Of a stretch of 64,000 nucleotides of DNA, positions 45,871 to 54,222 are shown in pieces. Where the stretch lies: the NCBI RefSeq assembly GCF_002954545.1, contig NZ_MSCH01000003.1, positions 2,953,991-3,017,990 of the forward strand, given 5' to 3'. A program made the translations under genes and the position numbers. The notes below the pieces were generated by a model. That model ran no database searches. It was not told the DNA's origin and worked only from the letters and a program-made list of their open reading frames with translations. Positions within the stretch are counted from its first letter, which is position 1. Each line of letters starts with the position of its first letter. This DNA comes from Psychrosphaera saromensis. GTDB taxonomy: Bacteria > Pseudomonadota > Gammaproteobacteria > Enterobacterales > Alteromonadaceae.

Positions 45871-46314
45871 TCAACGCCTACTTTTAGAGCGGAGGAAAAT
45901 GCGATATCCCGCGTCGCAAGTGGCTAAGATAAACAACAAAATAAAAATAAATTTCGCGCCATTAATTGAGCGCTCAATAGCATTTTCATTGAAATGGTTA
46001 ATGTTATCATGAGTAATCTGAGTAAACTTATGACCATCACGATTGATTGTAACCTCATCACCAATTTGTATATTCAAAAAGCGTTCACATTTAAGATTTG
46101 AACTATTACTAAAAGTCCCTTTATCTTCAATTTCTATAGCGTAATTAAATCTATCCTGCTTTTTGTAATGCTCAGTACAGCTAATGTTTTTGACGATACC
46201 TTGAATAACAGAGTCTTGTGCTGTCCAAGTTTTGAACAAAACAACGCCCAAGCATATCGATACAAATAATGAAAAGGCTATATTTATATTGTTTTTAAAA
46301 CCATTTATTGCCAA
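45871..46314 (-). CDS. Small membrane protein, candidate immunity protein of RHS module A
   Basis: Protein of 147 aa with two membrane helices (about 11-28 and 120-138) flanking a beta-rich domain (DRFNYAIEIEDKG, IQIGDEVTINRDG), an arrangement like DUF3592 proteins. The start is TTG 46314, with AGAGGT 8 bases upstream inside the end of the RHS tail gene, and only one base separates the genes. The tight coupling suggests it protects against the RHS tail encoded upstream, or is simply its partner. No direct family match. Confidence 0.6.
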   Translation of the reverse strand: MAINGFKNNINIAFSLFVSICLGVVLFKTWTAQDSVIQGIVKNISCTEHYKKQDRFNYAIEIEDKGTFSNSSNLKCERFLNIQIGDEVTINRDGHKFTQITHDNINHFNENAIERSINGAKFIFILLFILATCDAGYRIFLRSKSRR

Positions 46315-46315
46315 A

Positions 46316-46900
46316 TTAAAATACCTCTTTAGTTTCGTCTATCGTTAAACCAAGATCAGCAGCTTCTGCTCCTGTTGCTACAGCCTCATCAACCAACTTT
46401 CCAGCAGTTTCTGGCGAAAAGTTATCTCCGATACTTTTGAGTCCCTGAGCCATACCTTTTAAGCCTAAAGCTAAATCTACTGTCGTTGCAATTTGTTTTT
46501 GCAAATCTTCATCATGAGTCAAAAATGAGGCTGCGGTTTCAGAAACTGACTCTCCACTTAATCCCTCACCCATGAGAATAACTCCAGGTACTACATTACC
46601 GGTACTAGCTAATGCCGCTCCAGCAAAAATTTTGACCACTTGGTCTCCTGTTTTGGGAGCTGTATATGCACGATGAGCGATTCTGGCTGACTTTGCATCA
46701 GGAGCCATAGCAACTGACATTTGTTGTGCCCCGTATGTACTCATCCCCGTTGGGTCAATATACTTATATGGGTTATTATTCGCATATGTATATCTGTTAA
46801 AACCGTGAATACTATTCGGTGTATTCAAATGACTTAACGCATCAATCGGATCATTCGAATAAAATCGCCCGATAACTGGATCATAGTATCGTGCCTGCAT
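46316..46900 (-). CDS. Orphan RHS C-terminal module A
   Basis: Protein of 194 aa. Residues 1-53 are the end of the RHS-repeat-associated core (MQARYYDPVIGRFYSNDP, then FNRYTYANNNPYKYIDPTG), the part that precedes the variable toxin tip in RHS proteins. The remaining 140 residues are a helical, Ala/Gly-rich tail with no recognised toxin motif. There is no ribosome site before the ATG and an in-frame TAA lies six codons upstream, so this is probably a displaced 3' cassette of an rhs gene. It may be silent until recombined. The next gene begins one base later. Confidence 0.7.
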   Translation of the reverse strand: MQARYYDPVIGRFYSNDPIDALSHLNTPNSIHGFNRYTYANNNPYKYIDPTGMSTYGAQQMSVAMAPDAKSARIAHRAYTAPKTGDQVVKIFAGAALASTGNVVPGVILMGEGLSGESVSETAASFLTHDEDLQKQIATTVDLALGLKGMAQGLKSIGDNFSPETAGKLVDEAVATGAEAADLGLTIDETKEVF

Positions 46901-46921
46901 ATAAAGTAATCGTAATTACGA
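46848..46921 (-). repeat. RHS core repeat, copy A
   Basis: Copy of the RHS-core DNA shared with 47908-47981 and 48918-48973, with several mismatches in the first half. It extends past the ATG (46900) into a conserved leader that ends in the palindrome CGTAATTACG (46911-46920). Confidence 0.8.
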
Positions 46922-46991
46922 TCCACTGCAATTAATTTAAAAGTTTAATATATACAGCGAGTTACCATTATAGTTGATTTTCTTGCAGTCA

Positions 46992-47023
46992 CAAAAAAAC
47001 ACCCAGCGAATTATCGATGGGTG
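46992..47023 (-). terminator. Terminator between RHS modules B and A
   Basis: CACCCA (47000-47005) pairs with TGGGTG (47018-47023), with additional pairing inside. Seven T follow on the minus strand. A degraded version of the same structure lies near 48050-48090, downstream of module C. Confidence 0.7.
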
Positions 47024-47062
47024 GCCTTGTTATTTCCTTTTAATATATCAACCTTTTAACAC

Positions 47063-47383
47063 TTACATAGGTCCTGATGAGTAATTTACGAGTAAATTAA
47101 AAACACTTACAGGAGTTATAGAAGCTATACATGAGATGATAATTAGCTTTGATAGCTTCGTTTTATCTATAGTTACAACCTTAGACAAAATTACAGTGCA
47201 AACAATTGCTAAAATAACTGGCACTAAATAAATTGCGACCTTATAACCAGTATACCTTGCAACTGAATCTGCAAATAATTGAATATAGAAAAAAGAACCT
47301 ATTAAAATAAAAGCTTCAAACAAAACTAAAACAAACCCACTCACCTGTTGACTCTCTGACTGCGTAAAATTATTGGTCTTCAT
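47063..47383 (-). CDS. Small membrane protein, candidate immunity protein of RHS module B
   Basis: Protein of 106 aa with three predicted membrane helices (about 16-36, 48-66 and 75-97) and very few charged residues. Not recognised. It overlaps the end of the module B gene by 14 bp, as expected for a toxin-immunity pair under translational coupling. A terminator follows. A membrane immunity protein would suggest a toxin acting at or across the inner membrane. Confidence 0.6.
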   Translation of the reverse strand: MKTNNFTQSESQQVSGFVLVLFEAFILIGSFFYIQLFADSVARYTGYKVAIYLVPVILAIVCTVILSKVVTIDKTKLSKLIIISCIASITPVSVFNLLVNYSSGPM

Positions 47384-47960
47384 CAGTTTTTCTATCTCCG
47401 TGTAAGTCTGGATTCATCCCTTTAGGATCATAATTTTCTGGAATTTTGCCGCCGGCTCCATTTACGAGGTTTCTTGTTGTCGTGTGACAGTTACCTTCGC
47501 TTGAGGTATCAGAACTAGGAAATGCAGAATAATCTAACGAATCACTATCAATCATTTTTTCCCCTTGCGCTAAAACAGAATTATCAAATTGCTCCTGTGT
47601 CATCCCTTCTGGAGGAGAAACAACTGCCGTACCAGCAAATGAATGAGGGGAAGTATCACTTGAATGGTTTTTGGATACAACGTTTTTACCATCAACTTTA
47701 TGACTACTAAAAGTAGTTTTCGTACCATCTGACTGTGTTACTACAGTATAAGTATGCGCCCCAAGCCCACCAAGAGCAGCAGTTCGTAATGGTCTTGCAA
47801 CAACTTTAACTTCTCTTCCATCCGGGTCAACATACTTATACGGATTATTACTTGCGTAAGAATATCTATTGAAAGAGTTAACAGGGTTTCGGTCAACATA
47901 CCCAACAGGATCATTCGAATAAAACCGACCTATGACTGGATCATAGTATCGTGCCTGCAT
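47370..47960 (-). CDS. Orphan RHS C-terminal module B, possible papain-like toxin tip
   Basis: Protein of 196 aa. Residues 1-50 are the RHS core (MQARYYDPVIGRFYSNDPVG, FNRYSYASNNPYKYVDPDG). The tail contains HTYTVV near residue 69 and, later, GNCHTTTRNLVNGAGGKIP near residue 157. A His before an N-C motif resembles permuted papain-like folds such as the LRAT/YiiX group, where His precedes the NC nucleophile. This is a pattern-based guess. No ribosome site is seen before the ATG. The following small membrane gene overlaps by 14 bp. Confidence 0.7.
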   Translation of the reverse strand: MQARYYDPVIGRFYSNDPVGYVDRNPVNSFNRYSYASNNPYKYVDPDGREVKVVARPLRTAALGGLGAHTYTVVTQSDGTKTTFSSHKVDGKNVVSKNHSSDTSPHSFAGTAVVSPPEGMTQEQFDNSVLAQGEKMIDSDSLDYSAFPSSDTSSEGNCHTTTRNLVNGAGGKIPENYDPKGMNPDLHGDRKTDEDQ

Positions 47961-47981
47961 ATAAAGTAATCGTAATTACGA
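47908..47981 (-). repeat. RHS core repeat, copy B
   Basis: The first 56 bp (47908-47963) are identical to 48918-48973; the rest, with CGTAATTACG at 47971-47980, matches copy A. So copy B shares the core with C and the leader with A, which points to recombination between modules. Confidence 0.85.
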
Positions 47982-48135
47982 ACCACTGAAATTCATTTGA
48001 AAATTCAATATATACAGTAGGTTACTACTGTAGTCGAAACTCGTACAGTCACAAAAAAAACCCAACGAATAAACGGTGGATGCCCTTTGTACTTTACCAA
48101 TTTAGGTGGATGTCCCTTTTATTTGGCATACATTA

Positions 48136-48366
48136 CTAATTATTACCTGTTTCATCATTTTTGAACCCAAAGTATGCAATCAAAAACGTTATGAAAGCAG
48201 TACCAAGGGTTAATATACTTAAACTCGTTAATATAGAAGAGATAGTTATATTATCAGCTTCACTTTTCAATATCATAATTACACCTCGAACTATTAGGCA
48301 AACAATCATTATTGCGTACAAATATATAAAGGATAATTTCCAGTTTTTAATAAACTCTTTATTCAT
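48136..48366 (-). CDS. Small membrane protein, candidate immunity protein of RHS module C
   Basis: Protein of 76 aa with two hydrophobic helices (about 9-33 and 43-68). Its ATG overlaps the end of the RHS module C reading frame by 8 bp (ATGAATAA). No family is recognised. By position it is the partner of module C, which is itself interrupted by a stop codon. Confidence 0.55.
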   Translation of the reverse strand: MNKEFIKNWKLSFIYLYAIMIVCLIVRGVIMILKSEADNITISSILTSLSILTLGTAFITFLIAYFGFKNDETGNN

Positions 48367-49045
48367 TTTCTACGGCCTTCTCTATTTCTTTTACTACGTT
48401 GCCCACAGCTGCTTTTGCACCACTATAAGTTAATTCTGCAACACCTTCATTTGCTCCTTTACCTATCATTGAATCCTTAATATTTGAACCCATCATTCCT
48501 TTCAATGTTGAACCATTTCCTAAACCGGGAACAGAAGTTACCGCAGACTTAAAAGCTTTACCCAGATCAGCATTATTCCCGTCTAAGCCATCATGAATCA
48601 TCGATTCACTAGCAGAGCTTATAGCATTTAACCCACCATTAAAAACTTTAGAGCTTGTAGCCAGTTTAGTACCAACTGACGCTACGATAGAGTAACCACT
48701 TGTAGCACCGCCAATCGCCATGCTTGCCATTATTTTACTTCCACTAAATCCATCACCAGACAACGCCTGTGAAGCAGCTTAAAAAATCCCACCAACTGCC
48801 GCACCTATAACAAAATTAAGAAATTCGCCATTAGGATCAGTATATTTATAAGGATTATTATTAACGTATAAATAACGGTTAAAGGACATTACTGGGTTAG
48901 ATGCTGTATACCCAACCGGATCATTCGAATAAAACCGACCTATGACTGGATCATAGTATCGTGCCTGCATATACGTTAGCATAATATTACTACTAGACAC
49001 TCCAATAGTTACTAAGCTAAATGTAACTAATTTACAAAACCTCAC
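48359..49045 (-). pseudogene. Orphan RHS C-terminal module C with in-frame stop
   Basis: RHS core (LTYMQARYYDPVIGRFYSND, FNRYLYVNNNPYKYTDPNG) followed by a Gly/Ala/Ser-rich pre-toxin region. A TAA at 48779-48781, right after GGIF, interrupts the frame; the same frame then continues AASQALSGDGFSGS to the stop at 48359, so it was once one gene. The segment upstream of the core (from GTG 49045) codes for a short hydrophobic stretch unrelated to RHS proteins. Two proteins of 88 and up to 134 residues might be made, but a decayed tip is more likely. It is the module nearest to dusC. Confidence 0.65.
48918..48973 (-). repeat. RHS core repeat, copy C
   Basis: These 56 bp are identical to 47908-47963 and close to 46848-46903. 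Identity stops right after the ATG codon region, so copy C lacks the conserved leader of A and B. Confidence 0.85.
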
Positions 49046-49185
49046 ATCGTATTTCTACAATATAAACAAATTCATGTACAATCCGCGCCGCGCCTAATTT
49101 AAATGGTGCTTTATATTTAATAGTAAAACACTTTATCAGTAACTTTTATAAAAGACTCTAGGCAACACTGAATGCGAAGGTTTAA

Positions 49186-50130
49186 ATGAAAATCGTTCTT
49201 GCACCTATGGAAGGTGTTATTGATCACTTAATGCGTCATATGCTTACCTCTTTAGGTGGCATAGATTTATGCATGACTGAATTTGTCCGAATTGTTGATC
49301 AAAAGCTACCAGAGCGTGTTTATTATCGTTATTGCCCTGAATTACATCATGGTGGTAAAACGCCTTCAGGCGTGCCTGTGCGGGTACAGTTACTGGGACA
49401 AGATCCAGATTGGTTGTCAGAAAATGCAGTAGTGGCTACTTCTTTAGGCAGTCCCGGCATTGATCTTAATTTTGGTTGTCCAGCGCCTTTGGTTAATAGA
49501 AACAAAGGTGGCGCTATTTTATTAAAAGAGCCTGACGCATTATATAGAATTGTAAAAGCAGTACGAGCCGCGGTGCCTGGTCATTTACCAGTTACCGCTA
49601 AAATGCGCTTAGGTTACGAAGATAAGTCTTTAGCCGTAGAAAACGCACAAGCATTATCCGAAGCCGGAGCTAGTGAAATTGCGATACATGCTAGAACCAA
49701 GTCAGACGGTTATAAACCACCGGCTTATTGGGACTCGATTGCTGAGATAAAAAAGCAGGTAGATACTCCACTCATTGCCAATGGCGAGATTTGGAATCCA
49801 GAGCACGCTAAACGCTGCCAACAACAATCTAACTGCGACAACATTATGTTAGGTCGTGGTGCGCTGGCGGTGCCGAATTTAGCTGCTTGGATAAGAGGTT
49901 CTGCCGATAAGCTAACCTGGAATGAATTGTTAGCCTTAATGCTTGAGTATTCTAAGTATGAAATTGAAGGTGATAAAGGTTTGTATTATTCAAACCGTGT
50001 CAAACAATGGTTTGTTTATATAAAACAACAATATCCTGAGGCTGAGCCTTTTTTTAGACAGATCCGTGTAATAAAAAAGGCAGACGAGATGTATAACGCA
50101 ATCAAGCAACAGCTGTTAATGGTTAGTTAA
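49186..50130 (+). CDS. dusC: tRNA-dihydrouridine(16) synthase DusC
   Basis: FMN-dependent enzyme of 314 aa that reduces uridine 16 in tRNA. It begins APMEGV, has the Dus signature IDLNFGCPAPLVNRNKGGA with catalytic Cys near 99, HARTKSDGYKPPAYW for FMN/tRNA binding and NGEIW. Length and the GSPGIDLNFG form fit DusC. It is divergent from the RHS modules; the module array is inserted between dusC and the LysR gene region. Single-gene transcript. Confidence 0.93.
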   Translation: MKIVLAPMEGVIDHLMRHMLTSLGGIDLCMTEFVRIVDQKLPERVYYRYCPELHHGGKTPSGVPVRVQLLGQDPDWLSENAVVATSLGSPGIDLNFGCPAPLVNRNKGGAILLKEPDALYRIVKAVRAAVPGHLPVTAKMRLGYEDKSLAVENAQALSEAGASEIAIHARTKSDGYKPPAYWDSIAEIKKQVDTPLIANGEIWNPEHAKRCQQQSNCDNIMLGRGALAVPNLAAWIRGSADKLTWNELLALMLEYSKYEIEGDKGLYYSNRVKQWFVYIKQQYPEAEPFFRQIRVIKKADEMYNAIKQQLLMVS

Positions 50131-50180
50131 TTGCGTTTATTTAGCGTTTATAAAAAGCTTATAAAAAAGCCAAGCTCAGT

Positions 50181-51260
50181 TTAAATACTTAACGGCAATC
50201 CTTGTTCTTGCCAGTCCAACATGCCACCTTTTATATTAGCCACATTAGTTAAACCAGATTTGTTTAACATAGTAACGGCTAAAGCAGAGCGGCGACCTGA
50301 ACGGCATAACACCACAATAGGTTTATCGGTTGGGATAGTATCAATGTTGGACTCTAACTGACCAAGTGGGATTTCAATTACAGCCTTATCCTGCCCTACT
50401 TTACTTTTTATTTTACTCTGTACTTTACTCATTGTTATTTCATTTGGCTCTCTAACATCGAGTAACGTTACTTTATTAAGATTATTTGCGACCCAATAAG
50501 ACGTAACTTGATAAATACCACTGTAGCTCAATTCTACTGGCGCCCAATTTGGCTCTTCTGGCAAGGTTTCTGGTTTGCCACTAAGGACATTAGCAGGTAA
50601 GGCGATATCAATAAATTTAGGATGAGGTAATGACATATTATTCATATAACCAACAAAGTCTTCTCGACTTGCGTTGCCCCCTAAACGAGCATTAAATTGC
50701 TTTTCTTCTGCCACTGAGGTTGAGCATCGGCCAGAATAGTCATGGCCAGGATATAACTGAAAATCGTTACTTAATGAAAATATCTGCTGATGAATAGAAT
50801 CAAATAATTGGCTAGCACTGCCTTGTTGGAAGTCACAACGGCCACATCCTCTAATTAATAAAGCATCGCCAGTGAACGCTATTTTTTGCGAGTGACATAC
50901 ATAAGTTAAACACCCCTCTGTATGACCAGGCGTAGCCCTAACGTCTAGCTCGTATTGACCAAACTTAATAATATCGCCATTAACCAGACTTATGTCAGAA
51001 TTCTGGGCATGTATTGATTTGGCGCTTGCAATTTTACAGTTGGTTTTATGTTTCAATAACCAAGAGCCTGTAACGTGGTCAGCATGACAGTGTGTGTCCA
51101 ACGCATAGGTTAAGGTAAGACCAAGCTCATTAAGTAATGCTACATCTCTATTAACTTGCTCAAACACAGGGTCAATGAGCACAGCAGCTTTACTTTGTTC
51201 ATCTGCCAATAAATAAGTATACGTTGATGACTTAGCATCAAATAATTGTCTAAAGATCAT
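50181..51260 (-). CDS. Metallo-beta-lactamase/rhodanese fusion, persulfide dioxygenase-like
   Basis: Cytoplasmic protein of 359 aa. The N-terminal metallo-beta-lactamase domain shows DTHCHADHVTGSW and later GHTEGCLTY and YPGHDYSG, the ETHE1/persulfide dioxygenase type that binds one iron. Residues about 255-355 are a rhodanese domain with the active loop CRSGRR (Cys near 318). Such fusions oxidise glutathione persulfide and transfer sulfane sulfur in sulfide detoxification. No sulfide:quinone reductase or regulator is adjacent. Alone on the minus strand. Confidence 0.88.
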   Translation of the reverse strand: MIFRQLFDAKSSTYTYLLADEQSKAAVLIDPVFEQVNRDVALLNELGLTLTYALDTHCHADHVTGSWLLKHKTNCKIASAKSIHAQNSDISLVNGDIIKFGQYELDVRATPGHTEGCLTYVCHSQKIAFTGDALLIRGCGRCDFQQGSASQLFDSIHQQIFSLSNDFQLYPGHDYSGRCSTSVAEEKQFNARLGGNASREDFVGYMNNMSLPHPKFIDIALPANVLSGKPETLPEEPNWAPVELSYSGIYQVTSYWVANNLNKVTLLDVREPNEITMSKVQSKIKSKVGQDKAVIEIPLGQLESNIDTIPTDKPIVVLCRSGRRSALAVTMLNKSGLTNVANIKGGMLDWQEQGLPLSI

Positions 51261-51494
51261 ATTCTCACCTGAAGCTTGGTTTTACATATTAGATTAGTAC
51301 ACAGTATATTAGTTTTAGCTAATGCAAAAGTTTTTTCTATTAAACTTTTTCTATTAAATTATTTTATTAAAGTCAGCTCCCTGCGTTTCTATTATTCACT
51401 CAGACAAACTTAACATTAGGCTTTTTTAGCTTAAGTCATCAAAAGTGAATATGTTGACTATAGTTAAATTTCATCTCAAGAGACTAATACTTAA

Positions 51495-53135
51495 ATGAAT
51501 GAAGACAGACTTAAAAAACGTTACCAAAGAGAACGCGACGCAAGAAAAGCGGCTGAAACGGTTTTAGAACAAAAATCTATTGAGTTATTTGAGCGTAATC
51601 AAGAGCTAGAAAGTTTTAAAGCAAACCTAGAACAAGAAGTACTAGCACGTACTAAAGAAGCCGAAAAAGCGAAAACAGAAGCTTACGCCGCCAATCAAGC
51701 TAAGTCTCAATTTCTAGCCAATATGAGTCATGAAATAAGAACCCCATTAACCGCTATTATTGGCTTTGCCGAAGTACTGCTGCAACATAAACCATCGCCA
51801 GAAGAAAGTGACAAACACTTAACTACTATTATTCGCAGTAGCCGTCACTTAACGGCTTTACTTGGTGAAATTTTAGACCTCAGTAAAATTGAAAATCAAA
51901 AACTGGACTTAGAACTTTTACGCTTTAACTTACCAAGCTTATTACAAGATATTGAGCAGATATACCAACTCAACTGCCAACAAAAACAGCTGGAATTTAT
52001 ACTCGTTTTGGAGTCTGTGATACCTGAGTGGATTGTGACTGACTCAACGAGAGTGAAACAAGTAATACATAATTTATTGAACAATGCGATTAAGTTTACC
52101 GAAACAGGAAAGGTTGAACTTCACATTAGTTTTGAGCCAGAAACTAAAACACTAAAAATAGATGTAATCGACACAGGTCAAGGGATTGCACAAGATAAAC
52201 AAGCCTTAATATTTGAGTCATTTCGCCAAGCTGACACAAGCATTACTCGTAATTTTGGCGGTACCGGATTAGGCTTATTTATTACTAAGAGCTTAGTGGA
52301 GTTAATGCACGGAAGTATCGATGTTGACTCCACTTTAGGGGTTGGATCAAAGTTTAGCGTTACTATCACCTGTAAATCTTTTGAAGGTGAATACAACGCA
52401 TTTAAACATAAAACCATTGTTGATATTAAACCAGAACGCATTCCGTCATTAACTGGCAATATTTTGTTGGTTGAAGATACCGAAGTGAATCAACAACTTA
52501 TTACTTTTAATTTAGAACAAGCCGGTGCTCATGTAGATTTAGCTGAAAACGGCCAACAAGGATTAGAAAAAGCCCTAGCCAATTCTTATGACTTAATTTT
52601 GATGGATATTCAAATGCCAGTTATGGATGGTAAAGAGGCGATGAAAGCATTCAAGCAACTTAATATTACCACTCCCACGTATGCTCTCACGGCCAATATA
52701 ATGCCATCGGATGTTCACGAATATACTGAAATTGGCTTTACTGGAACTTTAGGAAAGCCGCTTGAGTTGACTAATCTGTATCAGGTTCTTAAACAACATT
52801 TACAAATAAATAATACCGCTAGCAAAAACACAGACCAAACTAAAAGTGCTGAAACACTCGCTCAAGATACCAAAATCAGAACCTTATTTTATAACGAATT
52901 GACCAAACAAAATTTGGCCATAACCGAAAGTATACAAAGCTTAAACTATACTAAACTCATTCAGTCGACACATATTATTAAAGGCTCGGCAACAAGCTTT
53001 GGGTATGAAGAATTAACCTTATTAGCTGAAGAGTCTCTGTTGTTGCTAAGAAAACAAAATTATGAACAAGCTATTAAATCTTGTATCGACCTTAATCAAA
53101 AAATAATGGGCGTATTAAATGGAAATAGCGATTAA
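51495..53135 (+). CDS. Soluble hybrid histidine kinase (HisKA-HATPase-REC-Hpt) of the H-NOX operon
   Basis: Kinase of 546 aa without membrane segments. An N-terminal coiled coil (1-65) leads to HisKA with phospho-acceptor His79 (NMSHEIRTPL), HATPase with N, G1 and G2 boxes (NNAIKF, DTGQGI, GTGLGL), a receiver domain with Asp371 (MDIQMPVMDG) and a C-terminal Hpt with His493 (HIIKGSATSFG). Lack of a sensor domain fits the H-NOX-associated kinases (NahK/HnoK type), which are controlled by binding the NO sensor protein. The next gene overlaps by 17 bp. Confidence 0.92.
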   Translation: MNEDRLKKRYQRERDARKAAETVLEQKSIELFERNQELESFKANLEQEVLARTKEAEKAKTEAYAANQAKSQFLANMSHEIRTPLTAIIGFAEVLLQHKPSPEESDKHLTTIIRSSRHLTALLGEILDLSKIENQKLDLELLRFNLPSLLQDIEQIYQLNCQQKQLEFILVLESVIPEWIVTDSTRVKQVIHNLLNNAIKFTETGKVELHISFEPETKTLKIDVIDTGQGIAQDKQALIFESFRQADTSITRNFGGTGLGLFITKSLVELMHGSIDVDSTLGVGSKFSVTITCKSFEGEYNAFKHKTIVDIKPERIPSLTGNILLVEDTEVNQQLITFNLEQAGAHVDLAENGQQGLEKALANSYDLILMDIQMPVMDGKEAMKAFKQLNITTPTYALTANIMPSDVHEYTEIGFTGTLGKPLELTNLYQVLKQHLQINNTASKNTDQTKSAETLAQDTKIRTLFYNELTKQNLAITESIQSLNYTKLIQSTHIIKGSATSFGYEELTLLAEESLLLLRKQNYEQAIKSCIDLNQKIMGVLNGNSD

Positions 53136-53523
53136 TATTTTACTAGTAGATGATGTTGAGTACACCAGAGAACTTTTGCGTAGTATTTTACTGTCCTGCT
53201 TAAATGAGCAAAAAATTACTATGACAGCTAAATTTTCTCATTCCTCAACAGGTTTGGATATACCTAAGAGAATAACCGATGAAAAAATCAATCTGGTTTA
53301 TTTAGATATTGAATTACCCACCACCACAGGTTTAACGGTATTAAAACAAATTCGCCAAGCACATCCAGATATGATGGTTGTTATGGTTTCGGGAGAAAGC
53401 TCGCCAGACAATGTCACTAACTCAATAAAAATGGGAGCCAATGGTTTTATTGTTAAACCGTTCAATTCTGACCGAGTTATAGAGTCACTTAAAGCTTATA
53501 TAAAAAAGGAGTATAAAATATGA
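53119..53523 (+). CDS. Receiver-only response regulator
   Basis: Single REC domain of 134 aa with acidic pair Asp11/Asp12 (LLVDDVEY), phospho-acceptor Asp63 (YLDIELP), Ser in MVSGES and Lys in IVKPF. No output domain follows. It probably receives phosphate from the Hpt of the upstream kinase and acts by protein contact or as a phosphate sink. Translation is coupled on both sides: 17-bp overlap with the kinase and ATGA overlap with the H-NOX gene. Confidence 0.9.
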   Translation: MEIAINILLVDDVEYTRELLRSILLSCLNEQKITMTAKFSHSSTGLDIPKRITDEKINLVYLDIELPTTTGLTVLKQIRQAHPDMMVVMVSGESSPDNVTNSIKMGANGFIVKPFNSDRVIESLKAYIKKEYKI

Positions 53524-54062
53524 AAGGCATGGTATTTACTGAGTTTATGGATATGGTGGAAGATGTATTTTCAGTTGATATTCTTGAAGATGTTATTGAA
53601 AAAAGTGACCTACCCAATGATGGTGCTTATACCGCGGTAGGCACTTATGATCACCAAGAAATCGTTCGTATGACTGATAACCTAAGCCAAGCTGTAAACA
53701 TCCCGGTTCCCACTTTATTAGAAGTTTTTGGCAAACACTTATTTGGCCGATTTTCAGCACGTTACCCTAGCTTTTTTGCTGGTATTGCAGACCCGTTTGA
53801 ATTTTTGAAAAACATTGATAATTACATTCATGTTGAAGTAAAAAAACTTTACCCTGACGCTGAGCTTCCACGTTTTTACCACGAACAAAAATCAGCTAAC
53901 GAATTAACTATGTATTACATGTCATCTCGCCATTTTGAAGACTTAGCGGTTGGATTAATCTCAGGCTGTTTAGCGCACTTTGAGGCGGCCGGAAAAGTGG
54001 AAAAAAGCGAAGGACAATATAAAGGCGAAGATGCAATTATAATAAGCATAATATTAGACTGA
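53520..54062 (+). CDS. H-NOX haem nitric oxide-binding protein
   Basis: Stand-alone H-NOX sensor of 180 aa. It begins MKGMVFTEF, as the family does; proximal haem ligand His104 (NYIHVEVKKLYP), proline in AELPRF and the haem-propionate motif YxSxR as Tyr133-Met-Ser-Ser-Arg137 are all present. I do not see the distal tyrosine of oxygen-binding members at the expected place, so it is probably NO-selective. In Shewanella and Vibrio, NO-bound H-NOX inhibits its partner kinase and changes biofilm formation. GGAG precedes the ATG. Confidence 0.93.
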   Translation: MKGMVFTEFMDMVEDVFSVDILEDVIEKSDLPNDGAYTAVGTYDHQEIVRMTDNLSQAVNIPVPTLLEVFGKHLFGRFSARYPSFFAGIADPFEFLKNIDNYIHVEVKKLYPDAELPRFYHEQKSANELTMYYMSSRHFEDLAVGLISGCLAHFEAAGKVEKSEGQYKGEDAIIISIILD

Positions 54063-54151
54063 GCTATTAAGACAACTTAATCAGCCGTTTGTTTTATCTG
54101 AATGTAGCTTATATTTGTATATGGATTTATCCAACCCAAAAGATAGTCATA

Positions 54152-54190
54152 AAAAAAGCCAAGTGATGTGTGCATCTACTTGGCTTTTTT
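54152..54190. terminator. Bidirectional terminator between the H-NOX and RND operons
   Basis: AAAAAAGCCAAGT (54152-54164) pairs perfectly with ACTTGGCTTTTTT (54178-54190), and the loop adds GATG/CATC pairing. T-runs occur on both strands. It lies between convergent genes. Confidence 0.88.
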
Positions 54191-54222
54191 GTTTAAGTTT
54201 ACATTTCGGTCAAGTTAAAAAA

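Noticed and set aside
48359-48763. Separate 134-aa gene downstream of the RHS module C stop
   Set aside because: It would begin at a TTG without ribosome site and is in the same frame as the RHS core, so it is treated as the continuation of one interrupted gene.
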